A stretch of DNA of 64,000 bases from Candidatus Stackebrandtia faecavium (GCA_019112895.1 DXIM01000052.1:1-64000); one strand, 5' to 3'. Positions 24,804 through 33,987 are shown, counted from the first letter of the stretch. Notes: generated by a model not told the origin, from the letters alone. Translations and numbers: made by a program.

Positions 24804-25208
24804 TTAACTCGCTGCACTGCAATCCGGGCAACGACCGAAGATTTCCACGGTGTGCGCCACATCGCTGAAGTCGTATTCGGCCGCGATCGTTTCTGCCCAG
24901 CGTTCCACCGCCATGCCGGCCACCTCGACCGTGCGGCCGCAATCCCGGCATACCAGGTGGTGATGGTGCCCCGTCGAGCAGCGGCGGTACAGGTACTCAC
25001 CCGACGGCATCTGCATGACGTCGATGCTTTCGGAGTCGGCGAGCGCCTGCAGGGTCCGATAAACGGTCGTCAGGCCCACCTTGGTGCCTTGCTCCCGCAG
25101 CATCATGTGCAACTCCTGCGCGCTGCGAAACTCGTCCACTTGCTCCAGCAGATCCATCACGGCAGTACGCTGCCGTGTGCTGCGGGCCATGGTCCGTGAA
25201 TCCGTCAC
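24804..25208 (-). CDS. zur: Zinc uptake regulator (Fur family)
   Basis: 134 residues. Fur-type winged HTH (RSTRQRTAVMDLLEQVDEF, then GLTTVYRTLQALAD) and a dimerisation domain with metal residues: HHHHLVCRDC, FGRCPDC (two CxxC pairs for structural zinc) and HTVEIFG. Placed directly after an SmtB-like gene, with which it overlaps in GTGA, and downstream of znuABC; this is the smtB-furB arrangement of M. tuberculosis. It should repress znuACB in high zinc through the box at 28255-28271. Confidence 0.92.
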   Translation of the reverse strand: MTDSRTMARSTRQRTAVMDLLEQVDEFRSAQELHMMLREQGTKVGLTTVYRTLQALADSESIDVMQMPSGEYLYRRCSTGHHHHLVCRDCGRTVEVAGMAVERWAETIAAEYDFSDVAHTVEIFGRCPDCSAAS

Positions 25209-25489
25209 TTGTGCACCTCTCCTGCATGCTTGATCGCATCGGCCACGATGTGAGCAATGTGCTCGTCGGTCAACACGTAGGCGATTTCCCGACCACGTCG
25301 CTCGCCAAGGACCACCCCTGCGGCGCGTAGGACGCGAAGATGCTGCGAAACCAACGGCTGTGGGAGGTCCAGGTTATCCACGATCTCATGAACGCAGCGC
25401 GGACCATCTGCTAGCTGCGTCACGATCGCGATCCGGATGGGGGCCGCCAATGCGCGTAGCAAATCCCCTGCCGCCTGAAACTCCGTCAT
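25205..25489 (-). CDS. smtB: ArsR/SmtB-family zinc-responsive regulator
   Basis: 94 residues. The HTH is LDLPQPLVSQHLRVLRAAGVV with wing ERRGREIAYVL. The last helix, DEHIAHIVADAIKHAGEVHK, carries an Asp/His...His/His set of the alpha-5 type that binds zinc in SmtB and M. tuberculosis SmtB (Rv2358). In that organism SmtB represses itself and furB when zinc is low, so zur rises with zinc. The GTGA overlap with zur supports the same logic. A 92-nt gap separates it from znuB and should hold its promoter. Confidence 0.88.
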   Translation of the reverse strand: MTEFQAAGDLLRALAAPIRIAIVTQLADGPRCVHEIVDNLDLPQPLVSQHLRVLRAAGVVLGERRGREIAYVLTDEHIAHIVADAIKHAGEVHK

Positions 25490-25581
25490 CGACGCATTTC
25501 GCCTTCCTGTGCTTCGTGCTGACTACGCTACGCAGCTCGGTTCGCGCCGTGAGCACTGCATACCGTCAATTGGTAGAAGCT

Positions 25582-26457
25582 TCAGGCAACCTCCGCTTCC
25601 ACGGGCTCCGGCTGTTTGACTGACACGTCGCCAGGATGCTTGGGGCGCAACGCCCGTACGACAGGACGCGCGATCGCGATGACCACAAACAGACCGACCG
25701 CCAGCAAGACGATAGCCGCTCCCGGCGGGACGTCCAGCAGCCCCGCAGTCGTGAAACCGCCCGCCGCTGTGGCGAGCCCGAGCGCCATGGCTGCATACAT
25801 CGTGGCAGCGAAGCCACGCGTGAACTGTTGCGCAGTGACCACCGGTACGACCAGCAGCGCGCTGACCAGGAGCAGGCCGACCGCGCGCATCGCCACCGAA
25901 ACGGTGAGTGCGGCCGTGATGGCCAACAACAGGTTCAACACTTGCACGGGCAGTCCCGACACGCGTGCATGTTCCTCGTCGTGACACACGGCCGCCAGCC
26001 ACGGAGATAGCGCCAGCATGAGCAGCGTGACCGCCCCACCCAAGACACCGATGACCACCAGGTCGCTTCCGGATGTCGTCATCAGCGAACCGAAAAGGAA
26101 CTGGTTCAAGCTCGCGGTCGTCTTCGACGACACCATGGCGGTGATGAAAACACCTCCGGCGATACCGCCGTAGAACAGCAATGCCAGGGCCACGTCACCG
26201 CTGGCTTTTCCTTTGCTGCGTATGAATTCCACCGCGACGGCGCCAAGCGCGGTCACGACAATCGTGGTCCATAGTGGCGAGAGGTTGGTGAGGAATCCCA
26301 GGGCCACACCGGTCAGCGCGACGTGGCCCAGACCATCACCGATGAGAGCGAGGCGTTTTTGCACCAGGAACACGCCAACCGATGGCGCGCATAGGCCGAT
26401 TATCAGCGCCCCAGCCAAGGCGCGAATCATGAAATCGTAGGTAAAAATGCCGATCAT
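25582..26457 (-). CDS. znuB: Zinc ABC transporter permease ZnuB
   Basis: 291 residues from the ATG at 26457, which overlaps the znuC stop (TGATG) with GGAG upstream; a TTG four codons earlier is less likely. Eight or nine membrane helices of the ABC-3 type, with FMIRALAGALIIGLCAPSVG at the start and DGLGHVALTGVALGFL after it. Imports zinc (or manganese) with ZnuA and ZnuC. The zur box, His-rich receptor and zur linkage favour zinc. Confidence 0.92.
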   Translation of the reverse strand: MIGIFTYDFMIRALAGALIIGLCAPSVGVFLVQKRLALIGDGLGHVALTGVALGFLTNLSPLWTTIVVTALGAVAVEFIRSKGKASGDVALALLFYGGIAGGVFITAMVSSKTTASLNQFLFGSLMTTSGSDLVVIGVLGGAVTLLMLALSPWLAAVCHDEEHARVSGLPVQVLNLLLAITAALTVSVAMRAVGLLLVSALLVVPVVTAQQFTRGFAATMYAAMALGLATAAGGFTTAGLLDVPPGAAIVLLAVGLFVVIAIARPVVRALRPKHPGDVSVKQPEPVEAEVA

Positions 26458-27197
26458 CACCGGCTCCAAAGCTCTAGATCGTCGTGGGCATGAACGTGAT
26501 GGCCTGCTGCATCACTCAATGGGGGGACGGCGCCGTCGTGCACGATCGCCCCTTGCGACAGCACGACCGCGCGTGTGATGAGGGGTTCGACAGGACCGAG
26601 CTCGTGGGCCACCAGGATGAAAGTCCCGCCCTGCTGAAGATGGTCAGTCAGAACCTGGGTGAACACTTCCTGGTTCTGTGCGTCGACCCCGGCAACCGGT
26701 TCATCCATGATCAACAGGTCGGGCTGCGCCGCCAGCGCGCGAGCGATCAGGACACGCTGCTGCTGACCACCGGACAATTGCGACACCGCCTTGGCCTTGT
26801 GATCAGCCAGGCCGACCCGGTCCAAGGATTCTGTGACTATTCTGCGGTCTGCGGCTGTGGAAGGCCACAACAGACGCCGGCGCGAGAGTCGACCGGCGGC
26901 CACGACTTCCGCCACCGTCGCCGGCACGCCCCCGCCAGCACCCAACCGCTGGGGCACATAACCGACGCGTTCCCACCGCCGGAACTTGTGCACCGGCACG
27001 TCGAAGAGCTTGCGGGTCCCCTCCGAGGCCGGGACCAGCCCCAGGACCGTACGCACGAGGGTCGATTTGCCCGAGCCGTTAGCACCCAGCAGGGCCACGG
27101 CAGCGCCGTGCTCAACCTGGAAATCCAGGTCGTGGAGGATGTCGCGCCCTTCATAGCCGGCACATATCCCCTCTAGTTCCACTATCAAGCTTGACAT
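26457..27197 (-). CDS. znuC: Zinc ABC transporter ATPase ZnuC
   Basis: 246 residues. Walker A GANGSGKST, signature LSGGQQQR, Walker B LLIMDEP, switch VAHE. The start overlaps the end of znuA by 13 nt and the stop overlaps znuB, so the three are translationally coupled. The last residues are His-rich (GHHVHAHDD), which is common in ZnuC proteins and may sense or buffer zinc. Confidence 0.93.
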   Translation of the reverse strand: MSSLIVELEGICAGYEGRDILHDLDFQVEHGAAVALLGANGSGKSTLVRTVLGLVPASEGTRKLFDVPVHKFRRWERVGYVPQRLGAGGGVPATVAEVVAAGRLSRRRLLWPSTAADRRIVTESLDRVGLADHKAKAVSQLSGGQQQRVLIARALAAQPDLLIMDEPVAGVDAQNQEVFTQVLTDHLQQGGTFILVAHELGPVEPLITRAVVLSQGAIVHDGAVPPLSDAAGHHVHAHDDLELWSR

Positions 27198-28234
27198 TCG
27201 AGTGCCTTTCGAAGGGTCGTCAGATTTGACTCCATGATGGACATATAGTCCTTTCCGGAGCTTGCGTCCACGGACTCGACCGGGTCGAGGATCGCAGTGT
27301 CGGCATCGGTCTCACTCGCTACGGTTTCGGCCATGGCGGGGTCGACCAGGGGGCCGTAAAAAATTGTCTCCACGTTGTTGTCCTTGACGTATTCGACGAC
27401 GTTGGCGATCGCACCCGGACTGGCTTCGGCGTGGGGATTGATGCCGGTCACCGACTCCTGTTCCAGGCCATACCGGTCCACAAGGTGCGTGAACGCGGCA
27501 TGCGGGGTCACGATGTGACTGTGCTTGCATTCGGCCAATCCGAACTGGAACTTCTCGTCGAGTTCGGTCAGCCCGGCCTCCAAAGACTCGGCGTTCGCCT
27601 TGTAATCCTCAGCGTGCTGCGGGTCGGTCTCGACGAGGGCCTGTGACACGGCTTCGGTGATCGTCACCATTTTTGTCGGGTCGAGCCATACATGCGGGTC
27701 GTTCTCGCCATCGTGACTGTGGTCACCATGATCGTGACTGTCCTCGCCGTGGTCGTGGTCACCATGGTCGTGACTGTCTTCGCCGTGGTCATGGTCATGA
27801 TCGTGGTCGTGACCGTCTTCGCCGTGGTCATGATCGTGGCCCTCTTCACCATGATCATGCTCGTGCTCGTCGTCGTGCCCGCCGTGCACTATCGACGCCA
27901 CATCGACGGATTTATCCGCCGCCTGCTGTTCGATCGCCTGGTCCACCGCGGGTTGGAAACCTCCGAGGTAGACCACGAGATCACTGTGAGAGATGTCGGC
28001 CATCTGCCGGGGAGACAACTCGAGGTCGTGAGGTTCGGCACCGCTGGCCGTGAGATTGGTGATGTCGACGTGCTCGCCGCCGACCTCGTGCAGAACATAT
28101 TCCAGGGGGTAAAAGGCCGCGATTCCGGACACGTCGGCGTCGTCCGCGGCGTTGGTGACGCATCCGGACAGGGATGCCGTCGCCAGCACCGCAGCGACGC
28201 CTGCTGCCGAAAGGCGGATTGGGGAAACTCTCAT
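27185..28234 (-). CDS. znuA: Zinc-binding lipoprotein ZnuA with long histidine-rich loop
   Basis: 349 residues. Lipoprotein signal with Cys25 in LSGC. The cluster A-I receptor fold is seen in FYPLEYVLHEVGGEHVDI and GAEPHDLELSPRQ (first zinc His), DPHVWLDP (second), TPHAAFTHLVDRYGL (third) and SVTGINPHAEASPG. Between the first and second ligands is a loop of about 59 residues (117-175) with about 21 His, mixed with Asp and Glu, which would bind several zinc ions. The gene begins 20 nt downstream of a Zur-box-like palindrome and heads the znuACB operon. Confidence 0.94.
   Translation of the reverse strand: MRVSPIRLSAAGVAAVLATASLSGCVTNAADDADVSGIAAFYPLEYVLHEVGGEHVDITNLTASGAEPHDLELSPRQMADISHSDLVVYLGGFQPAVDQAIEQQAADKSVDVASIVHGGHDDEHEHDHGEEGHDHDHGEDGHDHDHDHDHGEDSHDHGDHDHGEDSHDHGDHSHDGENDPHVWLDPTKMVTITEAVSQALVETDPQHAEDYKANAESLEAGLTELDEKFQFGLAECKHSHIVTPHAAFTHLVDRYGLEQESVTGINPHAEASPGAIANVVEYVKDNNVETIFYGPLVDPAMAETVASETDADTAILDPVESVDASSGKDYMSIMESNLTTLRKALECQA
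27710..27886 (-). repeat. Degenerate in-frame tandem repeat encoding the His loop of ZnuA
   Basis: Short units encoding HDHGED-SHDHGD-type peptides are repeated, with near-identical nucleotide copies around 27720-27790. Such repeats expand and contract by slippage, so loop length may differ between strains. Not a CRISPR array: units are adjacent, in frame and lack spacers. Confidence 0.75.
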
Positions 28235-28254
28235 AGCAACAAGAGTGCGCGCAA

Positions 28255-28271
28255 TTGATAATCATTGTCAA
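28255..28271 (-). promoter_or_regulatory. Zur box
   Basis: TTGATAATCATTGTCAA is a 17-nt palindrome with one mismatched pair. It matches the AT-rich TGAnAATnATTnTCA core of actinobacterial Zur sites and lies 21 nt upstream of the znuA start. Expected to mediate zinc-dependent repression of znuACB. Confidence 0.8.
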
Positions 28272-28332
28272 CAACGCATGAATCCGCACGCCACTGCCAC
28301 CACCCAAATACCAGTGCTATGGTCGGCGAAAC

Positions 28333-28418
28333 CGACAGGGGAGCCCAGCTGGGCTGAGAGTGCGGACTAAACCGCAGACCCTCGAACCTGAACCGGATAA
28401 CACCGGCGGAGGGAGTCG
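28333..28418 (+). ncRNA. TPP (THI-element) riboswitch
   Basis: The conserved core is plain: GGGCTGAGAG, then AGACCCT-CGAACCTGAACCGG, ATAACA, CCGGCGGAGGGA. CGAC (28333-28336) pairs with GTCG (28415-28418) as P1, and the ACCCT/AGGGA and CCGG/CCGG helices form. It senses thiamin pyrophosphate and lies 47 nt before ykoE, whose product takes up thiamin or its hydroxymethylpyrimidine precursor. High TPP should switch the operon off. Confidence 0.93.
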
Positions 28419-28431
28419 AAGCCTCTCATCC

Positions 28432-28460
28432 CTCCTGTCTATGCCACGCACAGACTGGAG
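28432..28460 (+). promoter_or_regulatory. Probable Shine-Dalgarno-sequestering hairpin of the TPP riboswitch
   Basis: CTCC-T-GTCT (28432-28440) can pair with AGAC-T-GGAG (28452-28460), with one T-T mismatch and an 11-nt loop. The GGAG is the ribosome site of ykoE (ATG 28466), so the hairpin would block translation. No U-run terminator follows, so control is probably at translation. Confidence 0.6.
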
Positions 28461-28465
28461 AAATA

Positions 28466-29056
28466 ATGAACACAAGCGCGCGCCGCTGGCGCACGGTCGA
28501 CATCGTGATAGCCGCGGTCCTCGCCGTCGCATTCGGCGTCATATTTTGGTTCTGGGACTACATCGTGTGGAACGGCGCCGAGGCGTTCCTCGCTTTCTAT
28601 CCGCCGCTCAAGGCGGTGGTCTATGGCATGTGGATGATGCCTGCGGTGATTGCGCCGCTCATTCTCCGCAAGCCGGGGGCCGCGATATTTACCGAAGGCC
28701 TAGCCGCCACCGTGTCGGCACTCATGGGTGCCTACTGGGGAATCGCGACGATCTGGCAGGGGTTGGCGCAAGGAGTCGGCGGCGAACTGCCTTTCTTCGC
28801 CAGTCGCTACAGACATTTCGGCCCCACGATCGCAATGATCGCGGGAGCGACCTCCGGCCTCGTGGCCACAGTCTGGGACGCCGCGGTCTACTACCCGACG
28901 CTCGACTTTCTCAGCTTCCAGCTGCCTTATGTACTCATCGGAGTTTTCAGCAGCCTGCTGATAGCCGGAATCGGGTCGACCTATCTGACCAGAGCCCTGG
29001 CTAAAACCGGCGTGCTCGACCGCTTCCCCGCGGGCCGCGAACGCTCCCGCGTATAG
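28466..29056 (+). CDS. ykoE: ECF transporter substrate-specific component YkoE (thiamin/HMP)
   Basis: 196 residues with five or six membrane helices (VIAAVLAVAFGVIFWFWDYI at the start). WPPLK-type FYPPLKAVVYGMWMMPAV and EGLAATVSALMG segments match the YkoE S-component. It is preceded by a TPP riboswitch and followed by a fused ATPase and a transmembrane coupling protein, the full ykoEDC set. It captures hydroxymethylpyrimidine or thiamin at the membrane. Confidence 0.92.
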   Translation: MNTSARRWRTVDIVIAAVLAVAFGVIFWFWDYIVWNGAEAFLAFYPPLKAVVYGMWMMPAVIAPLILRKPGAAIFTEGLAATVSALMGAYWGIATIWQGLAQGVGGELPFFASRYRHFGPTIAMIAGATSGLVATVWDAAVYYPTLDFLSFQLPYVLIGVFSSLLIAGIGSTYLTRALAKTGVLDRFPAGRERSRV

Positions 29057-29064
29057 GGCGATTG

Positions 29065-30498
29065 ATGTCCACAGTCGAACTTCGCGACTTTGGTTGGAGG
29101 CCCTCAGGTCGGCAGGCTCCGACCGTTTCCGGTGTCGATCTACGCATCGAACGCGGCGAACGGGTACTGCTGCTGGGGGCCTCCGGCTCTGGCAAGAGCA
29201 CGCTGCTGTCGGCCATGGCCGGCCTCCTCGACCAAGACCTCGGTGAACAGACAGGCACCGTGCTCATCGACGGGCATGAGGCGGCACAAAGCAGGGACCG
29301 AGTTGGGATCTGCTTCCAGGACCCACAGTCGCAGCTGGTCATGGCTCGCGCCGGCGACGACGTCGCATTCGGGCTCGAAAACCGTGGCGTGCCGTACCAG
29401 GAGATTTGGCCGCGAGTGGATAAAGCACTATCCATGGTCAACTTCGGATACGAGCATGACCGCTTCGTACACGCCTTGTCAGGAGGCGAACAGCAACGTC
29501 TGGTACTGGCGGGCGCACTCGCTTACGATCCGTCACTCCTCCTACTCGACGAGCCCACAGCCAATCTCGATCCCGCGCAAGCCGACGCCATCGCCGACGC
29601 GCTCGGTGCGGCGCTCGGCGGCACAGACACCACAATGGTCCTAGTGGAGCACCGCATTTCCAAAATGCTCCCGCTAGTCGACCGCGTCATCGCATTGAAT
29701 CCGGACGGCACCATGCTGGCGGACGGCCCCGTGCGAACCGTGTTCGCTGACCACGGCGAACAACTGGCGCGAAACGGCGTGTGGACGCCGGACGCCCTGG
29801 CCGCCCCCGTTCGCCGCAGCCGCGGTACCGGCACGACCGTGCTCAGCGCACACCATGTCGACCAGCGATATACCGGAGCAGACGAGAACGCTCTCAACGA
29901 TGTCAGTCTCGACATCAACGCCTCGCAGCTGACCGCCTTGGTCGGCGTCAACGGGTCCGGAAAAAGTACCCTGGCCCGGCTCCTCGGCGGGCTGACCGCG
30001 CCCAAGGCTGGAGGCGTCTACGCGCGCGGCGACCTGGCGCATCCCCGGGGTAAACCACTGCACCGGTGGCGTGCCGGGCCACTGTCGGAAACCGTCGGTT
30101 CGGTATTCCAAAACCCGGAGCAACAGTTCGTGACTGCAACGGTCAAAGAGGAACTGCGTCACCGCGGCATACGCGCGGCACCCGTCAGTCCCCAACGCGC
30201 CGATGAGCTGCTGGAACGCTTGCGTCTGCAGCACCTGGCCGAAGCGAACCCATTCACTCTGTCCGGCGGTGAAGCCCGCCGCCTTTCAGTCGCCACGGTG
30301 CTGGCCCACTCCCCCGACATCGTCATTCTCGACGAGCCCACGTTTGGCCAAGACAGGCGCACCTGGTTGGAACTGGTCCAGCTCATCGCCGACCTCAGGG
30401 ATGATGGGCTCGCCGTCGTCGCCGCCACCCACGACGAAGACTTCATCGAGGCCGTCTCCGATCGCACAGTCAGGCTGTCAGGGGGTGAACTGTGCTGA
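29065..30498 (+). CDS. ykoD: ECF transporter duplicated ATPase YkoD
   Basis: 477 residues with two ABC ATPase halves: Walker A GASGSGKST and signature LSGGEQQR in the first, GVNGSGKST and LSGGEARR in the second; Walker B LLLLDEP and IVILDEP. Start at the ATG 29065, since a TTG three nt earlier is in frame but the AGGG spacing fits ATG. Provides energy for the YkoE/YkoC membrane parts. 8 nt after ykoE and overlapping ykoC. Confidence 0.93.
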   Translation: MSTVELRDFGWRPSGRQAPTVSGVDLRIERGERVLLLGASGSGKSTLLSAMAGLLDQDLGEQTGTVLIDGHEAAQSRDRVGICFQDPQSQLVMARAGDDVAFGLENRGVPYQEIWPRVDKALSMVNFGYEHDRFVHALSGGEQQRLVLAGALAYDPSLLLLDEPTANLDPAQADAIADALGAALGGTDTTMVLVEHRISKMLPLVDRVIALNPDGTMLADGPVRTVFADHGEQLARNGVWTPDALAAPVRRSRGTGTTVLSAHHVDQRYTGADENALNDVSLDINASQLTALVGVNGSGKSTLARLLGGLTAPKAGGVYARGDLAHPRGKPLHRWRAGPLSETVGSVFQNPEQQFVTATVKEELRHRGIRAAPVSPQRADELLERLRLQHLAEANPFTLSGGEARRLSVATVLAHSPDIVILDEPTFGQDRRTWLELVQLIADLRDDGLAVVAATHDEDFIEAVSDRTVRLSGGELC

Positions 30499-31289
30499 GC
30501 ATGACGCCGCTGGCTGCTGACCACACATTCATCGCGCGACGCAACCCCGTCGCGAAGCTCATCTGCAACGCCCTGGCATCCATCACGATCCTGATGGCCA
30601 CTGACTGGTTCACGCCGAGCCTGATCCTCGCGATTGTCCTCCTAGCGATGCCGTTCAGCGGCGTCACCGTCCGCGGTTTCGCCTACCGAATGCGACTTAT
30701 GGTGCCCGCGGCGGCGACTGTGGTAGTCGTCGCCGCCGTCTTCGCCGCGGAGAAGCTCGGAACTGTGGTGTTCGAAGCCGGGCCGATCGTGGTCACGACT
30801 TCCAGTATCGAAACGGGTGTTGCCCTGGGGCTTCGCGTCCTGGCCATCGCATCCTGCGCCGTGTTGACGTTTGCGACCACCGACCCGACCGAATTGGCGG
30901 ACTCGCTCATTCAGCAGTGGCGCGTGCCTGCCCGCTTCGCTATTGGTTCGTTGGCCGCGCTACGGCTGCTGCCGCTGCTGTCGCACGAGTGGCACCTGAT
31001 AACGATGGCGCGCCGCGCGCGCGGCATCGACGCCGGAGTGAACCCCCTGCTGCACATCAAACTGCTCGGCTCGATCATTTTCGCGCTGCTCGTCGGAGCA
31101 ATCCGGCGCGGCACGCGGCTAGCCACGGCAATGGATTCCCGTGGCTTCGATTCCGGCAAGCCCCGCACGATCGCGCGACCCCAACATCTACGCAATGCCG
31201 ACTGGTGCTTGATGGCCGCAGTCGGCATCGCGTGCGCAGCGACACTCACCGTCTCAATGCAGCTGGGGGTCTACCGGGGCCTGTTCTAG
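30492..31289 (+). CDS. ykoC: ECF transporter transmembrane component YkoC
   Basis: 265 residues of the EcfT/CbiQ family: four or five membrane helices and the coupling motif [11 protein letters not shown], which docks on the ATPases. Starts at a GTG overlapping the ykoD stop with AGGGGG 6 nt before it; an ATG nine nt later is possible. Its stop codon overlaps the convergent uppS stop through a shared CTAG (31286-31289). Confidence 0.92.
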   Translation: MLSMTPLAADHTFIARRNPVAKLICNALASITILMATDWFTPSLILAIVLLAMPFSGVTVRGFAYRMRLMVPAAATVVVVAAVFAAEKLGTVVFEAGPIVVTTSSIETGVALGLRVLAIASCAVLTFATTDPTELADSLIQQWRVPARFAIGSLAALRLLPLLSHEWHLITMARRARGIDAGVNPLLHIKLLGSIIFALLVGAIRRGTRLATAMDSRGFDSGKPRTIARPQHLRNADWCLMAAVGIACAATLTVSMQLGVYRGLF

Positions 31290-32095
31290 CGGAGTCCGTG
31301 CGGGTCGGACGATGCCGCAGGCACCGGGTTCGGCACAGCACCGCCGTAGCGCCGATCACGTGAGGCGTAGAGCTCGCACGCATGCCACAGATGGCGCCTG
31401 TCGAAATCCGGCCAAAGGACGTCCAGGAAGACCATTTCCGCGTACGTCGCCTGCCAGGCCAAAAAATTCGAGGTGCGTTGTTCGCCCGAACAACGCAGGA
31501 ACAGGTCGACGTCCGGCAGGCCCGGGTTGTACAAATATTTCGCGAAAGTCTTCTCGCTGACCCGGTCGGGGTTGATTTTGCCCGCGGCTGCGTCCTTGGC
31601 GAGCGCCGCCGCTGCGTCGGCGATCTCAGCGCGACCGCCATAATTGACGCAAAACTGCAACGTGATCAGGTCATTGCCCTTGGACATCTGCTCAGCGACT
31701 TCGAGTTCTTTGATCACGCTTCGCCACAGCTTGGGCCTACGCCCGGCCCAACGAATCCGTACCCCCATCGCGTTGAGCTCGTCACGGCGGCGATGAATCA
31801 CGTCACGGTTGAAGTTCATGAGCCACCGGACTTCCTCGGGCGACCGCCGCCAGTTCTCGGTCGAGAAAGCGTACGCAGACACCGTCTTAATACCCATTTC
31901 GATGGCGCCTTCGATGACGTCGAACAACGAGGACTCGCCCGCCTCGTGGCCCTTCGTTCGCGGCAATCCCCGCTGCTTGGCCCACCGCCCGTTACCGTCC
32001 ATGACCAGGGCGACATGCTCGGGTATCAGATTCTGCGGAATCGCGGGGGGACGTACGCCGCTGGGATGCGGTGTCGGGGGGCGGTAACGGCTCAA
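31286..32095 (-). CDS. uppS: Isoprenyl diphosphate synthase (UppS family)
   Basis: 269 residues from a TTG at 32095 that overlaps the recO stop (TTGA). Cis-prenyltransferase signatures: [17 protein letters not shown] with the catalytic Asp, [17 protein letters not shown], and [18 protein letters not shown]. The last has Cys where most have Thr (LIRTSGE). It makes the decaprenyl or undecaprenyl diphosphate lipid carrier for peptidoglycan and arabinogalactan-like polymers. Same neighbour (recO) as in M. tuberculosis. Confidence 0.93.
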   Translation of the reverse strand: MSRYRPPTPHPSGVRPPAIPQNLIPEHVALVMDGNGRWAKQRGLPRTKGHEAGESSLFDVIEGAIEMGIKTVSAYAFSTENWRRSPEEVRWLMNFNRDVIHRRRDELNAMGVRIRWAGRRPKLWRSVIKELEVAEQMSKGNDLITLQFCVNYGGRAEIADAAAALAKDAAAGKINPDRVSEKTFAKYLYNPGLPDVDLFLRCSGEQRTSNFLAWQATYAEMVFLDVLWPDFDRRHLWHACELYASRDRRYGGAVPNPVPAASSDPHGLR

Positions 32096-32865
32096 GGTTT
32101 CTCCATTTCATTACGTCGGGGTGTGCGTTGCACGTATGACAATGACCGAACCGAGCGTTCCATATGCCACTGCAGGTGCGCCGATACGAGTCCGCTGGTT
32201 TCATTACGGGTCGACTGCGGGCTGCCTAGCGCGGTGTCCCAGTCACCGGTCATCAACGCGCGCATCAGCGTAAGCGCAGTCGGGGCGGGGTGCGCCGCGC
32301 CGGGCGGACGGCAGGTACGGCACACAGTACCGCCCGCGGCAACCGAGAACGCGCGAAAGTCCCCGTGGCTCCCGCAACTGGCGCAGGAATCGAGAGCCGG
32401 CTGCAGCCCCGCCGCGCGCATGCTGCGCAGCAGGTAAGCGTCGAGGATCAGCGTTGCCGGTCGCGTCTTCCGCGCGAGCGCGTGCAACGCTCCCAGCGTC
32501 AACTGGAAGATGTCCAGCGACGGCTCATGCTCTTCAGGGATGAGTTTGTCCGCGGTCTCACTGATTGCGCACGCGACCGTGTATCGCTGATAGTCCGACA
32601 TCAGCACCCGGCCGTACAGTTCGATGCCGACCGCCTGCGTCACCGTGTGCAAGTTACGCCCCTCGAGCAGCTGTAGGTCGACGTGACCGAACGGCGCCAG
32701 ACGGGCGCCGAATTTCGAGCTCGTCCTGCGCACGCCCTTGGCAACCGCACGCATACGACCCGTGCGTCGTCCCAACAAGGAGACGATGTGGTCGGCTTCG
32801 CCGAGTTTATGGGTCCGTAGGACGACCACATCGTCTCGAAACAGTTTGCGGTGCATCCCGGCCAC
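32092..32865 (-). CDS. recO: DNA repair protein RecO
   Basis: 257 residues. OB-fold N-terminus [27 protein letters not shown] and [11 protein letters not shown], then a helical domain with a zinc-finger type site CASCG...CRTC. It loads RecA with RecR during gap repair. A GTG at 32865 has CACAAT 6 nt upstream (leaderless pattern); an ATG three codons later is also possible. Overlaps uppS in TTGA, so they form one transcription unit. Confidence 0.92.
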   Translation of the reverse strand: MAGMHRKLFRDDVVVLRTHKLGEADHIVSLLGRRTGRMRAVAKGVRRTSSKFGARLAPFGHVDLQLLEGRNLHTVTQAVGIELYGRVLMSDYQRYTVACAISETADKLIPEEHEPSLDIFQLTLGALHALARKTRPATLILDAYLLRSMRAAGLQPALDSCASCGSHGDFRAFSVAAGGTVCRTCRPPGAAHPAPTALTLMRALMTGDWDTALGSPQSTRNETSGLVSAHLQWHMERSVRSLSYVQRTPRRNEMEKP

Positions 32866-32909
32866 ATATTCATTGTGCCGCGGGGACCGACATCACCGGT
32901 CGGCCGGGC

Positions 32910-33716
32910 TTACTCCCCGCCCAACGGTTCCTGGGTGAACGGTCCGCCGACGTAGTGCAGCACCGGGTCGGTCACGTCCGGTTCACCATGCTGCGCGATG
33001 AGTTCCGCCGCCCAATGCTGTGCGTCGTCTTGCGGCTCGTAGCCAATGCGTTGCGCACCTGACGTAGACCACCAGCGTGCCGTGTTCGCGGACACGCCCC
33101 ACACGTAAACCAGGCCACGAACGGGATTGCTGATCGCGGCTTCGACGAGCCGGGCCGTGTCGTCGTGCGATAGCCACGTCGCAAGTTGACGCAGACCCGT
33201 AGGCACGCGCCCGAAACTTCCGATGCGCAGGCACACCACTTCCATGCCGAACCGGGCGCTGTACAGCGCGCCGAGCTGTTCCCCTGCGGCTTTGGACATG
33301 CCGTAGTAGGTGTCAGGGGCCGCGGCGATGTCATCGCTGAGCCCGTCGGGACCGGATTCTTTCCTCGTCCGAAATCCGACGGCGTGGTTACTGGAAGCAA
33401 ACACCACGCGCCGTGTCCCGGTTTGTCGACATGCCTCGAAGAGGGTGCGGGTGCCGTCGATGTTGACTTGTTTGATCGAGTCCCAACCGGCCTCGGCCGG
33501 GATGCCGGCAAGATGCACCACCGCGTCGATGCCTCGGCACGCCTCGACCATGTCATCGAGATTGGTTACCGACCCCTGCACGAGTTCGACGGGCTCGCGT
33601 GGCTCGGCCGCTTTCATCGGTGCTTGGTCGAAAAGCCTCAGCCGGTGACGCGCCACAAGGCGTTCCCGCAGCGCGGACCCGATATTGCCTGCGGCGCCGG
33701 TCATCAAAATCCTCAC
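32910..33716 (-). CDS. NAD-dependent epimerase/dehydratase (uronate dehydrogenase-like)
   Basis: 268 residues from the GTG at 33716, immediately before ILMTGAAGNIG; a longer frame to 33755 is less likely because CATGCT lies 6 nt before the GTG. Extended SDR: Rossmann GAAGNIGSAL, catalytic YYGMSKAAGE (YxxxK), Ser in VFASSNHAVG. The sequence VVHLAGIPAEAGWDSIKQVNIDGT matches uronate dehydrogenases, which oxidise galacturonate or glucuronate to lactones. No other uronate genes are near. Lies 44 nt upstream of the recO start, same strand. Confidence 0.8.
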   Translation of the reverse strand: MRILMTGAAGNIGSALRERLVARHRLRLFDQAPMKAAEPREPVELVQGSVTNLDDMVEACRGIDAVVHLAGIPAEAGWDSIKQVNIDGTRTLFEACRQTGTRRVVFASSNHAVGFRTRKESGPDGLSDDIAAAPDTYYGMSKAAGEQLGALYSARFGMEVVCLRIGSFGRVPTGLRQLATWLSHDDTARLVEAAISNPVRGLVYVWGVSANTARWWSTSGAQRIGYEPQDDAQHWAAELIAQHGEPDVTDPVLHYVGGPFTQEPLGGE

Positions 33717-33987
33717 GACTTGAGCATGGCACATTACTCGCTGAACCAAAACCACATTGGGAAGTCCACTAAAGACTGAAGCCGAAACTGTGCCGTATTC
33801 GGGCGATTACTGCTGGTCGCGGCGCATTTATGCGTGTGTCCAAGTCGTATTCCCGACACCACCGATCGGTGGTTCTACGTAGATTAAATTCCAGCGGCGC
33901 GTCACCCGCCCCACGACATCACATGGACAGGGACGGCGACTGTGGCGTCGTTGCCCTGGGAGGGCACATCCTTTCGAAGGAGGCCTC

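Noticed and set aside
27710..27886. Possible CRISPR array from short repeats
   Set aside because: Repeats are contiguous, in frame and encode the ZnuA His-rich loop; there are no spacers or cas genes.
27692..28258. 188-codon hydrophobic open frame on the + strand (Val-rich)
   Set aside because: Antisense of the ZnuA histidine loop; the repeated Val/Met/Thr is the reverse reading of His/Asp codons.
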